Shown here piece by piece: positions 38,644-51,118 of a stretch of DNA of 64,000 nt (position 1 is its first letter; every line of letters begins with the position of its first letter). Source of the DNA: Isoetes taiwanensis (Eukaryota; Streptophyta; Lycopodiopsida; Isoetales; Isoetaceae); NCBI GenBank assembly GCA_021234155.1, contig JAJEKV010000008.1, forward strand, positions 11,216,740 to 11,280,739, given 5' to 3'. The translations under genes and the position numbers were made by a program. The notes below the pieces were generated by a model. That model was not told the DNA's origin, did no database searches, and saw nothing but the letters and a program-made list of their open reading frames with translations.

Positions 38644-39603
38644 TTTTTTTTTTTTTTTTTTTAAGGACGTGAAACTCTTTTTATTGACAAGAACAAAGGC
38701 GCAATACACAATGCACAGACATGAATAAAACCCTAGTGGATAGGCTGACCCAACTAGGCAAAGACACCCATCTACGCATAAGAAGAATACCGTAAATACA
38801 TCTGCCAAATTATCTCTTTTTTATCATCAGCTAGAGATGAGCAACGATAAGCTTTAGTGATCTTCTGCTGAGCACAACGGAGAAGCTGCTGATCAGAGAT
38901 GTGTGCACCTTGGAAAATACACAAATGTCGCCTCTGCCAGATAGACCACAAAATCCAACTAGAAGCAAGATGAAATGCCCGCTTACGCAAGTTAGGCCAA
39001 ATAGGGGGATAAAGTGCAAGTAGGATCTCCTGGCTAGTGAGAGACACACTGAAAAGAGTGAACAACCACGCCCAAGCAAGATCGCACAAGAAGAAGCAGT
39101 GTTCAATAGTTTCAACACGTTGGCCACAGAGAGGGCAACGATCTGAGACTCTAGGGTTCATCTTGTGAACCAAAACATTCACTCGAACATATCTATGGAG
39201 AATTTGCCATCGCAGCGCATTTATCCCATGTCCAATTTATCCCATGTCCACATCCAAACAATTTTCCACTGTGGTTGAGGAACCTGAAGATGCCAGTGCT
39301 GCGATGGAGGAAGAGGCTCACAATCTAAAAGCAGCCTGTACATGGAAGAAACAAACTTTTCTGGCTTAACACGTGCATCACATATCCAAATAGGCACATC
39401 AGCCTGTGGTTGCTGCACAGTGGATGGCAAAAAATCAGCCACCCCAGCCCAGATTTGCCGATCCCATCTGTATAATAGAAATCTCGTCTGAAAAGCCTCT
39501 CATGACAAAAGATGTCCAGAATCATACCAAGCTGCAATCGTTAAAACCCCAGCTAGCCGCCAACGCCGTTGGATCTTTGGATGTACAAGTGCACATAAAG
39601 GTT
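38644..39603 (-). mobile_element. 5'-truncated L1-type LINE with poly(A) tail and TSD
   Basis: The minus-strand frame 38772-39182 encodes the C-terminal RT zinc-binding region typical of plant L1 ORF2 (SDRCPLCGQRVETIEHCFFLC, then WAWLFTLF and WILWSIWQRRH). The element ends in a poly(A) tail (T-run 38643-38662 on the plus strand). A perfect 13-bp duplication, GCAACTATTCAAT, flanks it at 38631-38643 and 39604-39616. The 5' part was lost at insertion. A doublet near 39226-39250 (TTTATCCCATGTCCA) is a local change. Confidence 0.92.
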
Positions 39604-40239
39604 GCAACTATTCAATCTTTGATTTAGAACCTCTAGAACTAGATTATCGGGTCTAGTTCAAACCTCCACAACTAGAGACATTTTTTCTGCTTTATCAAAA
39701 GGATATCTCGGGTGATTTTTCCAACCTTCTTCCTCTCCATCTCAAAAAGAAGAAATGGAAAAATAGAACCAAGAGGTACACAACTTTTCTCTTTCTATCC
39801 AAAGGGGCAGACTTATAAAATGCAATCCAAGAAAAAAAGAAAACAAAGCCAAACTTCTTTTTCTCTTTCTCAAAGGAATGAATTGGCTAGAAGTTTGGAT
39901 GTAGTATGCTCAATTCTTTAACCTCTACTTTCAAAGAAAGAGAATTTAGATTTATCAATAACTCTCGTCCATCTTTTCCCGTTTTTTTTTTTTTTTTTTC
40001 TCTCCGAAAATGTATACTTCGTGAAACAAAATAGACTTTAAAACTGATATTTGAAATTGAATCTCAAAGGAAAGGAACTCGAAATGAAAACAATGGATAT
40101 GAGGTATATGAATGAAACATTGCCATGGGAAGGTTAAGGAACGCAAAACTTGTGAACTCTATGTCTAATTTATTGCTCGATATTAATATTCTTCCTTCTT
40201 CTAATAAGTGGCCCCTTCAACTCCTTCCTCTTCAATGGC

Positions 40240-40846
40240 AGCAGATGTGATCTTGGATATGGGATACACTACTTCATCCTAAAATGGCAGTTCTCTAGTG
40301 GCATATTCTTCATAGATGTCTTCGGGTCAACGTGCTTATCCACAAGTTTAACCCTAGAATATCAGATCAATGTCTAGTATGCAAGTGTGAATCTGAGACC
40401 ATTGAGCATTGCTTTATTATGTGTGACCACCTCATATAGGTATGGCATTGGTTGTTCTCTCTTTTTCAAGTCTTGCTAACAAGTTAACAAGTCCTTTTGA
40501 CAATTCACTCAAGGACTTGGACGGAGTTACAAAGCCAGACTTTTCTTCTTGCAGCAGAATGGTTGCTTTGGACTATGTAGAAAAGATGAAGACTGGTAAT
40601 ATTTAAAGATTTGGATAACTGTGTTCTCCACGAAGCTTAAGGTCACATTGCTAAGTCGTACCATTGTTCTTCACCTGCCCCTCATAAGAGGCGATTGATC
40701 TTTGAGAAGTATTTAGATATGTACTCTTATGCTTAGGCAGATTGCTTCACTCAGTGGGTCTCTACTTATCCGCTGTTTTGCACTTATACTTGTATTTGAC
40801 TCTTTGATTAAATAAAGTCTGACGTCCTTCAACAAAAAAAGAAGTA
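40240..40846 (+). pseudogene. older L1-type LINE 3' relic
   Basis: The plus-strand translation around 40317-40440 gives RVNVLIHKFNPRISDQCLVC and ETIEHCFIMCDH, the same zinc-binding region as the LINE at 38644 but with stops. The 3' end TAAATAAAGTCTGACGTCCTT plus an A-rich tail near 40835 parallels that element's end. Both belong to one family, inserted in opposite orientations. The 5' boundary is uncertain, and 39617-40240 holds nothing I recognise. Confidence 0.75.
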
Positions 40847-41211
40847 ACAGGCGTTTCTTTTGCACTTTTATGTGCATTTCAATATAGTTTTGCTATGATT
40901 TACTGAAGTATTCAAGTGGATGTAAAATATATATCTGGGTGCACATACTACTATTATACTCTTCTTCAATCGTTTATGGCATTTTTCAATGGATTTGCAT
41001 TGGTACTGTGGTATTTTTATTGCTTGCATGCAAATGTCGAGCCATTGCATTTTAGGTCATGGAGGAATAGAAGAAAGGAGAGCTGCTCGGGAGCAAATCA
41101 TCGACGTGCAAATTTAGTGCATGTTTCCCATGACCGATAACGAAGGATATTGATCTCGACAATTTATTGTAGAGTTTTCCAAAAATCACAAGATGCATTC
41201 CCCTGCAATTA

Positions 41212-41640
41212 GAATAGAATAGAATAGAATAGAATAGAACATAATAGAATAGAATAGAATAGACATTATTGTCCCTTGTGCCCTGAGGCCACTGGACTCA
41301 TGTAGCATGGGCGAGCTCCCTAAAGGGTGCTACTAGCACATCACGCTGGTATATTATAGCCTTTTCTGAAGGCTTTTCTTGGTTTCTTTTAGTACCGGCA
41401 CCCCACTTATATTTGGCTTCGTGGCCATGTGAGAATGCTTCGCTATTAACAGCTTTGAGCTGTATACATTGTGGATTCCATTGTCCCAGCTCTATCCTGG
41501 TGGTCGATCGGAGGTTCCTCACTGTCCCGACACTTAGCTCCTTTCTTTTTTCTACAATTATTGTGCATAGTCTTGGTGCCCAATAGTGGTGCCCAGCAGC
41601 AATAAAGTCACACTGACCTGGGCTACATTAGTGACGCCGA
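41212..41640 (-). mobile_element. 3' end of a LINE with (ATTCT)n tail
   Basis: On the minus strand a short frame (41298-41522, ending LVAPFRELAHAT) is followed by a short 3' UTR and then an (ATTCT)n tail (41212-41262). Pentamer tails of this type are typical of some non-LTR clades. A fragment with the same kind of tail sits at 55881 inside the nested element. The 5' limit is unclear. Confidence 0.6.
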
Positions 41641-43512
41641 TTACTATCAGGATTAAAAAATCCCGCCCCGAAGGGTTTTCGAGGAAAAACCTTAATAGTA
41701 ATGGGCTCACTAATGCATAGTATTATTATCAGATCCTTTTTTCGTCATTCTGGATTTTGGATTTTTCCCGCTGCCACATCCTTTTTCCATCGTGTGGATT
41801 TTGGATTCCCCCACTGCCATTCATCCTTTTGCCATCATTCTGGATTTTGGATTTTTCCATCTGCTGCTCTTCCAAAATCTGCCATAGCTATCATGTTTTT
41901 CTCCCTCTGTATTGTTGCTTTGAAGAGCTTCCTGCAAGAAGCCTAAGATCGTTGCAGAAGCCGATGGATGCCTTTGTGGATTTTTCTACTAACTGTCTCA
42001 ATGTCCAATTCGTCCACAACACAGATGAGCATTATTGTTAGGCTGCAAAAACCCTAAACTAAACTGATTAGAACTGATTAGAGCTCCATTCCGGAGCTAT
42101 GAATATGTAGTGATTACTGGCAACATAACATCACGCATCCAAAGGTCCGTGTTTATAACCCATCTTGAAATATTCTAACTACACTATGTTAGCACAATCC
42201 ACCAGCTTATGTAGTCACTGCCTAATAGTTCAGATTTATATTAGTATAAAGCGTCTAAAGAACCTTCCTAATTTCATACATAGCATGCATATACTATGCT
42301 TATAAAATTGATGCATTGTGCAGAGAAACCGTCCAATTTCATAGCTTACAACAGCAGATCTATATTTATAGCTAATGATAATAAAGAATGAAAAGATCAA
42401 TCATCCAGATTATGCAGATAATGGTATCACCCTTCCCTTATTTTGTGTGTTACTAGATATTCAATTCAAATGAAAAAACCTGATTAGATGAACGTCCTCA
42501 TCTTCGAGTTTTTGAAGGCCTGCAGCATAATTGGTTGTGCTATTCCCCGCTCCACTTAGTCGAACATTCTGTTGTTGGCAAAACTTCTTGTAGAGCCCCA
42601 AACAGGGGTTTTGATTACTCTATGGATGTCTTCACATAAGCTGCAACACATCCTCAAGCACTTGATGTAAGAGCACTTGTAAGCTATTATTTTATTAAAG
42701 CCTTTAGGCCTCCATTCAGTCATTTTGGTGATCTGGGAACCAGTTGGAGGATTGTGCCCTCGCTATCCTGGCCTACGGCGGGGGTTAGACCCCTCAGTTC
42801 GTAGCGTATCCCAGTCTCCTTTTTGACTACAAATACCACACTTATATACATATGCATTGTGTCCTTTCATGCTGGCTGTTGTTCTATGGTGGACAAAATT
42901 TTGTTGTTCTCGTGATATTTTCGAGTTTATAGTGGTTCAGATTACCAGTTGGTGGATCCAGCCCTCGCTATCCTAGTGTACGGCGGAGGCTGAGCCTCTC
43001 TGTCCCGTAACTTATTCCGTCCACTTTTTACTCCAATGAATTTGCCTTGCCTGTGCAGCCCCTAGCCTCTGCTGTATCCCCTAAAATAAAAAGTTCATCC
43101 CCGTATAACCTGTTTGAATTGGATCCTTGGTCATTTACCATATAAACTAGTACCATTATCTAGATTGAATGGCAAGCCAAGCATTTTTTCTCCTTAACCA
43201 GCAAGTGTAAGCCCAGCTGCAATAATCGCTCCCGCCAATCACAGAGGTATCTTATCAATTGGAATTAGCCGGCTATTATGATATCTGTCTTTTATGTGCC
43301 GGAAAATCCTATCCACAATTTTACTATGTTCTCCATATAAAAGCAAGCATACGATCTGATAACATATAGAATAAGCAAACCATACCTTTGGCATAATAGC
43401 AGTCCTCTAAGAAAATGAATACCTCATTCTTTACAACTCCCGTCTGATACATCTCAAAGTGTGCAATAAACATCAGCCACATGAAAAAGTGAGATTATGG
43501 AACATGAAACAA
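41641..43512. other. intergenic repeats, no gene
   Basis: 41735-41875 holds three imperfect ~57-bp repeats with GGATTTTGGATT and a CCATC/CTGCC phrase. 42735-42825 and 42935-43025 are imperfect direct copies sharing CCCTCGCTATCCT and TACGGCGG. The rest is A/T-rich without recognisable features. Confidence 0.5.
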
Positions 43513-44133
43513 TCAACAGATGGATGCTGTGAAATAACCCCTCGCCTTCTTGCTCATCTTTTTAAGTGTAAATGTTCCTTTGACAGTTGTAAACATAAAG
43601 TAGTCTTCAAATGGAGACTGGTTTAATTTGTATGTAACCATCTTTGTAAATCTTTGAACATTCGGTAGTGGGAGCTCAAAATTAAAAACTCCAACCAACT
43701 GCCAGAACCAGAGATAAAAATCTGTTCCCATGTCCTCAGCCTCGTCTTCGCTCTCAGAACCTTCTGCGTCCCCGCCCACAACTTCTGGCGGATCCCATGA
43801 ACTGTGTATCCTAGGGACCTCCCCAGGATAATGTGGCATATATTCATATTCAGGCTGCACTTCATCAGACTCATGTGGTGCATATTCCTCATCATGTTGC
43901 CTCTGCTCTTCAAGTTCATGTTCATGATGATGCTCTTCATATACATGATGATCATCATCAAATAAATGTTGGTAATGCCTTGGAGATGGTTGCCCTGGAT
44001 AATGATTTTCATACTGTGTTGGATCCCAGTGTGACTCGTGTGGTTCTGGATCCGGCCTTTCCAGTGATGGATCATACTGCTGCTCCTGCTGCCAATACTC
44101 AGGATTCATTTTTATTTTCTGTCTATTTTTCAT
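43513..44133 (-). CDS. acidic, His-rich unknown protein (206 aa)
   Basis: Single open frame from ATG at 44133, or from the second ATG that begins MNPEYWQQEQQYDP. Residues about 10-130 are low complexity, rich in Glu, Asp, His, Pro and Tyr. Residues 135-206 look folded (FYLWFWQLVGVFNF, FTLKKMSKKARGYF). I do not recognise the family. The frame lies 170 bp downstream of the last exon of the disrupted host gene on the same strand, so it could be an independent gene or a downstream part of a longer one. Length and absence of stops in a biased frame give moderate support. Confidence 0.4.
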   Translation of the reverse strand: MKNRQKIKMNPEYWQQEQQYDPSLERPDPEPHESHWDPTQYENHYPGQPSPRHYQHLFDDDHHVYEEHHHEHELEEQRQHDEEYAPHESDEVQPEYEYMPHYPGEVPRIHSSWDPPEVVGGDAEGSESEDEAEDMGTDFYLWFWQLVGVFNFELPLPNVQRFTKMVTYKLNQSPFEDYFMFTTVKGTFTLKKMSKKARGYFTASIC

Positions 44134-44302
44134 TCACAGAAACCCTCGGCATTCAAACCCTAATTTTGATATAAATAACACCCAAACCTTAAGAACGTCC
44201 AGTCAAAAACATGCGGCCGAAGCATTTCTTTTCCATTCGACAGTGGTAAAGTGATAGGGCAATAAGAAGCCCTGACCCACGCAGTTCCGATAATATTTTG
44301 CA

Positions 44303-44432
44303 TTATTTATCCAATGCTTCAAGATCAAATATGCCATTGAGATAATGTACAGACCTCGGAATCATTCTGGTGAATGGGTAAGCTTTGACAAAAATCTGCA
44401 GAATCGTGAGACGGTGAAGCCAGCACCATCGC
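44303..44432 (-). CDS. last coding exon of the host gene hit by the LTR element
   Basis: An acceptor TTTAG at 44433 opens a frame to the stop at 44303: RWCWLHRLTILQIFVKAYPF, then an IPRSVHYLNGIFDLEALDK C-terminus. It joins in phase to the upstream exon ending at a GTAAGT donor (44531). The peptide reads like a conserved C-terminus, but I cannot name the family. A competing acceptor 48 bp further in would create an immediate TGA, which favours this one. Confidence 0.6.
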
Positions 44433-44531
44433 CTAAAGTTAGGCATGATAGTCCAATTAAATACGAGCAGATTTGGATCTATAAAAAATAACTTACCGCA
44501 TAAGACACTGGGTGCTATACAGCTAACTTAC

Positions 44532-44547
44532 CATCCAAGTTCAAAAT
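44532..44547 (-). CDS. 3' part of the split host exon
   Basis: Sixteen bases left of the insertion, ending at a strong donor (GGATG|GTAAGT). Together with 63931-63988 they form a 74-bp exon that is open in only one frame (start ERTRSTNSPSD, end GLDFELGW). The 19.4-kb LTR element lies between the two parts, and CCAGC is duplicated at the junction. Confidence 0.6.
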
Positions 44548-44552
44548 CCAGC
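44548..44552. other. target-site duplication, left (CCAGC)
   Basis: Identical to 63931-63935, directly abutting the two LTR ends. Confidence 0.95.
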
Positions 44553-46162
44553 TGTGACGTTCCAATTATTTATACGGTATACGTATAAATATACTGACAC
44601 ATCACCCAGTAAAGGTACGCCACCATGGGGTATTGTAACCTAGGGGGTTGACCTAAAAGGGATTAAACTAGCTATGCTAATTTAATTATTAAGGATAATA
44701 ACCTATAATTAAGGAATTAATATCTAAGTGGGTTAATTAAGTTAATTAATGGATTAGGAAGGCGCCACTTGGCCAAACTCGATTGGCTAGCATGGGAATG
44801 CTAACTTGGGCCATCAAGGTGGATCACTACCCCCATTTCACCCAAAATCGAGCCAGGAGGAGGAGCAGCTGAGCGCCCAAGCACCTGGAACTGTTGCTGA
44901 CCACCCCAGTTGTTGCTACACACCAGATTACTGAGAGATGGAGGCGCCTCATGACAATGGATCAAGCTGGAACTCGGGTTAGTCGATAATCTAGTTGATA
45001 TCTCAAGGGCTAGCGTTCAGTTAAGTCCTTTGAGTCTTCTCAGGTTGTTTTACTTAGGATTAACCCTTCTTTGGTATCTAAGATTACATTTCAATTATGG
45101 ATTATGTTATGATGGATGGATGGATGTGTATGTGAAAGTAGCTCTGTTAAACCTCCATAAAGCAGGGATTAGAGGGGGGAGGGGGGGATAGAGACCTCTG
45201 TGCCATATGCTTTAGTATGCTCCTAGAAGCTCCTTTAATTCCCAATTGATGCGGCCTGTGCACAAGAGACCACCGAGTCGTGGATGCTATGGAATTGCTT
45301 AGCACCAGATAAGGGACGCAGTGGTGAAGTGGGGGTGGGGTCTTGCACGAACATAAAAGGCTCCTGAGACTCCTACAGTGGGCTAGGCCTGATAGTCGGT
45401 CACGTAGAGGGCCGGATATGGGTCTGACACTCCCTGGGTACAGAGGTGTGACCCGTATGGGGCACCCTGTGCTTTGAGTAGATTTAGGGTGAGTAAGTCG
45501 GGTACGGATGCGGAGGTCGCTGATGCGGCACGTATTCTCTAGCTCACCCATGGAACCACTGTGATCCTGGAAGGGGACGCTTCCCTGACCTGCCTCATCG
45601 GACGGGGCTTCATGAACTTTGGAGTAGGCGCGAAGGGTGATACCTTGAGTCTGCGTATCCGGAAGGCTATAGTGACGCCATAGCATGATTGGACTCATCT
45701 GTAAAGTGTGCACAGGAGGGGCGGATGGAGTGGACAACCCTAGCCGATGTTCTATGCCAGCCAACGCCATGTCAAAATTCGGTCTGCTGATCTCTTGAGA
45801 CCTAGCCGTCAGTCGATCCTCACTGGAGTCTGAGCCGGGGTAGAACCATGGGTTTGGGTGTTTTCCCTAGTATTAAATGCATATTCTTTGTTGTTGTCAC
45901 TTGGATGGGTGTGCCACCCCTCGTGGTGGTATATTATGATATGATTATGCTGTGTGCTAACCTTGTATTCATGCTTCCGCGACGTAGGAGCCCCATTGAA
46001 GGCGTGGGCCGAATGACCCCTTTGTGTCCTTCACTTGAGCATCTTTTTATAGATGGCCCGAGTTAGACGGAGGGCCCTGCTCGTGGTGAGTTGATTGCCA
46101 TGGGAGGGGAAAGTCCCCGTATGTATACATCCGAGTGTCGTATATATTCAGGGAGCGTCACA
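44553..46162 (+). repeat. 5' LTR
   Basis: 1610 bp, TGTGACGTTCC to GGGAGCGTCACA. Positions 44567-44591 form a perfect inverted repeat (TATTTATACG / CGTATAAATA around GTATA). A 207-codon minus-strand frame (45147-45770) is an accident of the LTR sequence. Confidence 0.95.
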
Positions 46163-46163
46163 G

Positions 46164-46176
46164 TGGTATCAGAGCC
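46164..46176 (+). other. primer-binding site, initiator-Met tRNA type
   Basis: TGGTATCAGAGCC, one base after the LTR end. This is the standard plant iMet tRNA 3'-end complement. Confidence 0.93.
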
Positions 46177-46567
46177 GTGATTTCGGTTACTCGAAATCAT
46201 AGCACTGACCAAACCCTAACTCGTTAGTTCGGTAGTTAGGAGGGATTTTAAGCTAGTGTAATTGTTTAGCTCTTTGATGTTTGGTTTTGTGCTAGGTTAA
46301 TGTATTAGATTGTAAGTTCTTAAGAGATTTAGGGCGACTGGAGGACCCAAGTTTGGAAGGACTATAACTTTCTGTAGGTAGCTCGGATGAAGGCGAAAAT
46401 GGCTCCAACGGATCGGGCACGTCTCCCGAGGGCGGAACGTCAACATCAGGCCGAAAAGTCAAAAGGGGCGCTGCTGTCGTCCGAGGCGTTTCTTTCGCAG
46501 AGTTAGGAGTGTATAACGCTCGCAGTGCCCCATACGGTTCCGTGTATTTTTATACGCGTCCGTTTTT

Positions 46568-49227
46568 TTTTTTTTCTATTTTAGATGGTTGATTTTAGAC
46601 CAATAATATTTATTTGACTAAGAAGATCCATGATGCATCTTGACTATACCACATTCAATAGTTGAATGCAAATATTAATGTTGAAATGAATATGGCATAA
46701 TTTGAGAAGATAGAATGAGATTAAAGTGCACATCTACCATAGTGAGGGTTTTATAAACTATATGACTTAGATGTCCTTATCCTAGGTGTACAATAAGCAT
46801 TACCTTGACCTTATAACATGGGTAATTTAGCAATGTTTAATTTAAAGACATGAATAAACGGAAGATTAACTTCCTGATGAAAAAATAAACCCGTAAGTTA
46901 TTTAGGGTACATGTTTCGGTGATACAGCGACCTCTGGCTCGAATAAGGCCATAGCCAAGCTACTGATGGGGACGGATGCCTGAAGGCATATACTGGCATG
47001 AAGTGTAAGATCTACAACAGATATGAACGCACCAACTCGGGGCATATGAAACTGGCACTCTGTAGTACCTATCCTAAAATTCCACGACCATACAAGCAGA
47101 TTTTGGGAAGGCCATAGGCGATGATATTTAGCAGATACGTGTCTCATAAAGGATGAGGTAAGAACATATTTAGACTAAATCCATAAAAGTCAGTAAGACT
47201 AAGGACATGAATAGATTGTATCTTATATTTAAGCTAAATGGATGAAGAGTTCCGATGGGAGTTTGATTCAGACGGATGTCCTTATAGCTCTGATAGTGAA
47301 AATACACTTGAAGAAGAATGGCTTAACACTGAGTTTCAGTTCTGCTTGAATACCACTGAGACTAGTGAAGCAAAAATGGAAAGCAAGAGCAATGCTGGGC
47401 AAAAACGCCCATGGATGCAGAACCAGAATCATAACAATAGGAGGCATGAAAACTTTAAGCATGCTGGCAACAAACAGACGGCAAACGACCCTCCAGAGTG
47501 TGTCCCTGATACACAAGATGACGATCTTGAGTTTGACAATGAAGACTACCAGGTTTGAAAGAATTTATTTACTAATATGATGACTCTTCAGTTATAAGAA
47601 ATTTGTTGTTGTAGTAAGTGAGTACACCATAGAGATTATGACCGAACTATAGGCACAATTTTTTATAATATGCTGCTAGATTCGACTACTTGCAATGATT
47701 CTTAAAGATATGTCTATGTATGGCTGAGAATATAGCAAAAACAATGGCCTGCTGCATTCTACCTGATTCTATTTCTGTATTAAGAGACTGGCTATATCAA
47801 ACTCCCCTTGGATATGTATCTCTTATTGTCCAACTTTGATAGACTGTCACTATAGGCTGAATCTTAGATCTCATACCAGAAATGGTTTAGGAATTAATCT
47901 CTGTTGCAGATCGATTGTAACAATTGAGAATATACTGATTTAGTGGTCACACAATGATGTTGATTTGGCTACTGATTTCTATTTATGCTAATGATCATAT
48001 TCTTCCAAACAAACTGAGCTTGGGGTAAAAAGGTTACAATAGGTGACCAGCGATAAGCTGAGAAACCTAATGTACCTTTTGGCCCCTCACTCATTACCAT
48101 TTTCATGCTAATGTTGTGTTGGTTGGCTGCAGGTACGCGTTTCTACTCTTATTGTAATCGTTTTGCTTGCATACTCGGGTTTGGATGGAAGGATGTTAAA
48201 TTACAATAATGTGATAAAAAGGAGCATACTGAGGCGACTATATGCATGAAGAAATGAAATGGGCAGGTCTACTGAACTCTTGTCTAATGATACTTTTTGT
48301 CTTTATTAAATACTAGTCCTTAAAATGGCGGATTAAGGCAGTCTGGTACAGGGATACAGATTTTTCAAATGTATTCCTTGATGATTTTGTTTGGTCAAGG
48401 CATAAAAACATTATGGCAAACTTATATGCCTAGTTCTGAAACATGTTTGAAACACTAGTATAATGGATATTTTGGAGCTTTACTATTGCTGTCTGTTTGA
48501 TGATATGATGGCAAATTTTGTTGAAAGATATATGCTCATAATGATAAATACATATTTATGTTGTGAACATGAAGGAATGAAATGGAAATGTACACTGGAT
48601 TCTTGGCTAGTGACAGCTTAGATATGTTTTAAACAGTAACTTGTTAGTAACGAATTGAGATATGTTGATACATGGAAAATGATTGTTGAATATGTTTCTT
48701 GGTAAGCTCTGCTGAGTCAAATCGTGGAAATAATATGACAAATTTAATACCAGATTCTGAAACTAGTTTGAGACAAAGGAAGAATAATATTTGGCTAGTT
48801 CAGTTATACTGGCTGCTACAATTACAATACAGTTTGAAATAGAAGTGCTCATGAGTGTAGTGGTATGATTTTAGTGAGAAATAGAATAACATTCTGAGTA
48901 TATGGAACAGAAATTACATAATTTTCAAAGAAGATAACTTGACTGTTATAGGATGATAATGATTGCATAACTATATGAATAGGCATGGCAGTGTACAAAT
49001 ATGAAAAATAAAAGTTATAAAGGCAGGAAATATGGACTTAAGGTTTCATGTGCTAAATTCAATAATGAATTCAAAGGATAGTGTCTAAGTACTTGATTCA
49101 TAAGGCATCAATGTCATCATGGATTCATTTCCTAGTATGGGCCGATAAGACTATTGAAGGGATTGACCTTAAATAGATGTCATGGCTAGTGGGCTTGGCT
49201 TATGCTAGTGTGGACTGGGTTTTTTTA
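46568..49227 (+). repeat. direct repeat 1 (pseudo-LTR) of the nested element
   Basis: About 2.66 kb, starting in T-run/CTATTTTAGATGG and ending GACTGGGTTTTTT. Nearly identical to 53348-56099 at an offset of 6778 bp. It contains coding exon 1 and most of the following intron. Confidence 0.93.
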
Positions 49228-50894
49228 GGAATTTCGGGTCTCTGGTTTTACCAGGGTCATTGATATCCATGAGCCAAGTACTTAGACTAATAAAGGAAAT
49301 AAGTAGACTATTAGATGGTTCATACGTTTGATCATATGCACTAACTAAGTATATGTGATATTTCAGGATAATGTGGCAGTGCTTGAGTTAGTACTACCAA
49401 AATGGAATAATGAACTGTCACAACTTGGATATGGCTACTTCAAGAATGAGGTCCCCAGTTATGCAGTACAGTGCCTGTTATGCTGCATTAAAGATGTTAA
49501 GGCACACGAATATATCATACAAAAGGAGATGGCCAGGAAACCTGATATGTACTCAGCTATTTTACACATGGGTTTCAATCAATGGATGGCTGCTTTCCCA
49601 GTCATAAACAAGGCTGGTGGGAAAGTGGAAAAAATCGTGATGGTTATTGATGACCTATACAAAAGTCTACCTGATATGATATATCAATGGACCATAGAGG
49701 AAGACAACTGTAAAATCAAGTACAAAATCGGACTCAAAGCTCTGGAGGTAGCTAATAATCTAAGAAAGGATGAGAGAGCTGTGGAATGTATGCAAATCAA
49801 TGAAGTTGATAATGAAGATGATCCCTTCGATTCTTTACTGTCTGAACATGACAAAGCAGAACTGAATGCGAAAAGTAAGGCTCGGATTGATGACAGTGAA
49901 GAGTTTGATTTTACTCTCAACAATTGCTTAAATTTTTCAATTACACCGGAAAGGCTAGTGGAAAATCATGCCATACTATGCAATCAAGCTATATGGAGGA
50001 CCAAAAACTTTGGTGCTTTGGCACCAATTAATAGAGATACATGGATTTTGCTGGGTGGACTCACCAAGGATCAGGTCACTGCTGCCTGCAATGCTGCATT
50101 AAGAATGGAAAAATTCGTCAATAAAGAGGAAGTTAAATGTTCAATTGACACAAGATTCTTTGACAAAAAGTGTACCAAGAGTCCTTATATATATCAGCCA
50201 AAAGGGACATATGGCTTACCCAAATGTATTGAGAGATGACTTCTATTGCAAAAGGTTCTGGAGGACGATGTGCCCGTATATCAAATGTGTTTGTGATGAT
50301 AGAGGCAAGAAAAAGAATAAAAAGAACACATGTGGTGATAACATGACATGGGTGGACCACGCAGTATGGTACATGCTTAACAACTTGAACAACATATATC
50401 CTGACATGTCTCCTGCTGCACAAATAGTCAGTTTTAGAGGCTTTCTCAAAGGCCCCTTGAAAACAACCATTATGGCTTATATCTCTTATCTTGAAATCAG
50501 GGAGAGTCTGATACACATGACAATGAAACTTGCAGAAGACCCATGGGCAGATTTGAAGATTGGTCTAACACGATGTAAGATGATTGACATTTGTGAAAAG
50601 ACCATCAAACCAATATCTTTTATTAAAGATAACAAGGCAGCAACTAGTAGCAGTAATAGCAGGCTTACTGGTGGAAAAACAACTTCAATATCCAGCAACC
50701 AAGTTAACATGATGGTCAAGCCACCAAGAATTACCAAAAAACCAGGGACAGACAGCCCGGCATGCTCTGAAAGCACATCAGTTGAATATATTGGTACACA
50801 AGTGGCGATGGGGCATTCCGTTACTAAGGACTTTAACAGCAAAGCAAGGACACATCCTGGTGATACTGGAGATGAACTGAGGTACACGACTTGA
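47238..50894 (+). CDS. nested element ORF1 (unknown protein, spliced, one frameshift)
   Basis: Exon 1 (47238-47552, MDEEFRWEFDSDG start, acidic with basic Asn/His-rich centre) ends CAG|GTTTGA in phase 0. The acceptor TTTCAG at 49366 leads in phase into exon 2 (DNVAVLELVLPKW). Exon 2 stays open to 50239, but the continuation (DDFYCKRFWRTMCPYIKCVC) lies one frame over from about 50230 to 50894, so one indel is likely. The second half has a Cys-containing patch (CPYIKCVCDDRG) and a Ser/Thr/Lys-rich tail. No known domain is recognised. Penelope-like elements often carry an upstream ORF of unclear function. Confidence 0.55.
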
Positions 50895-51118
50895 TAAATG
50901 AGGTAAACTTGCATATTTTACAGTACGTTAAATACAATATGTTTGTATGTAAGTCAAAGTATAGCTATTGTGTATAGCTTGAGTTAAATACTCACAAACT
51001 TGCCACTCGGCCCAAAAATACTACATCCAAAAGCCTAGTGCGGGCTACTGATTACCCATGCCTGTAGGTTATTATAATGGTAGTTTATCTAATAAATATA
51101 TGGTTTGTATAACTGCAG

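Noticed and set aside
45147-45770. 207-codon minus-strand ORF as a gene
   Set aside because: It lies wholly inside the 5' LTR and is broken in the 3' LTR.
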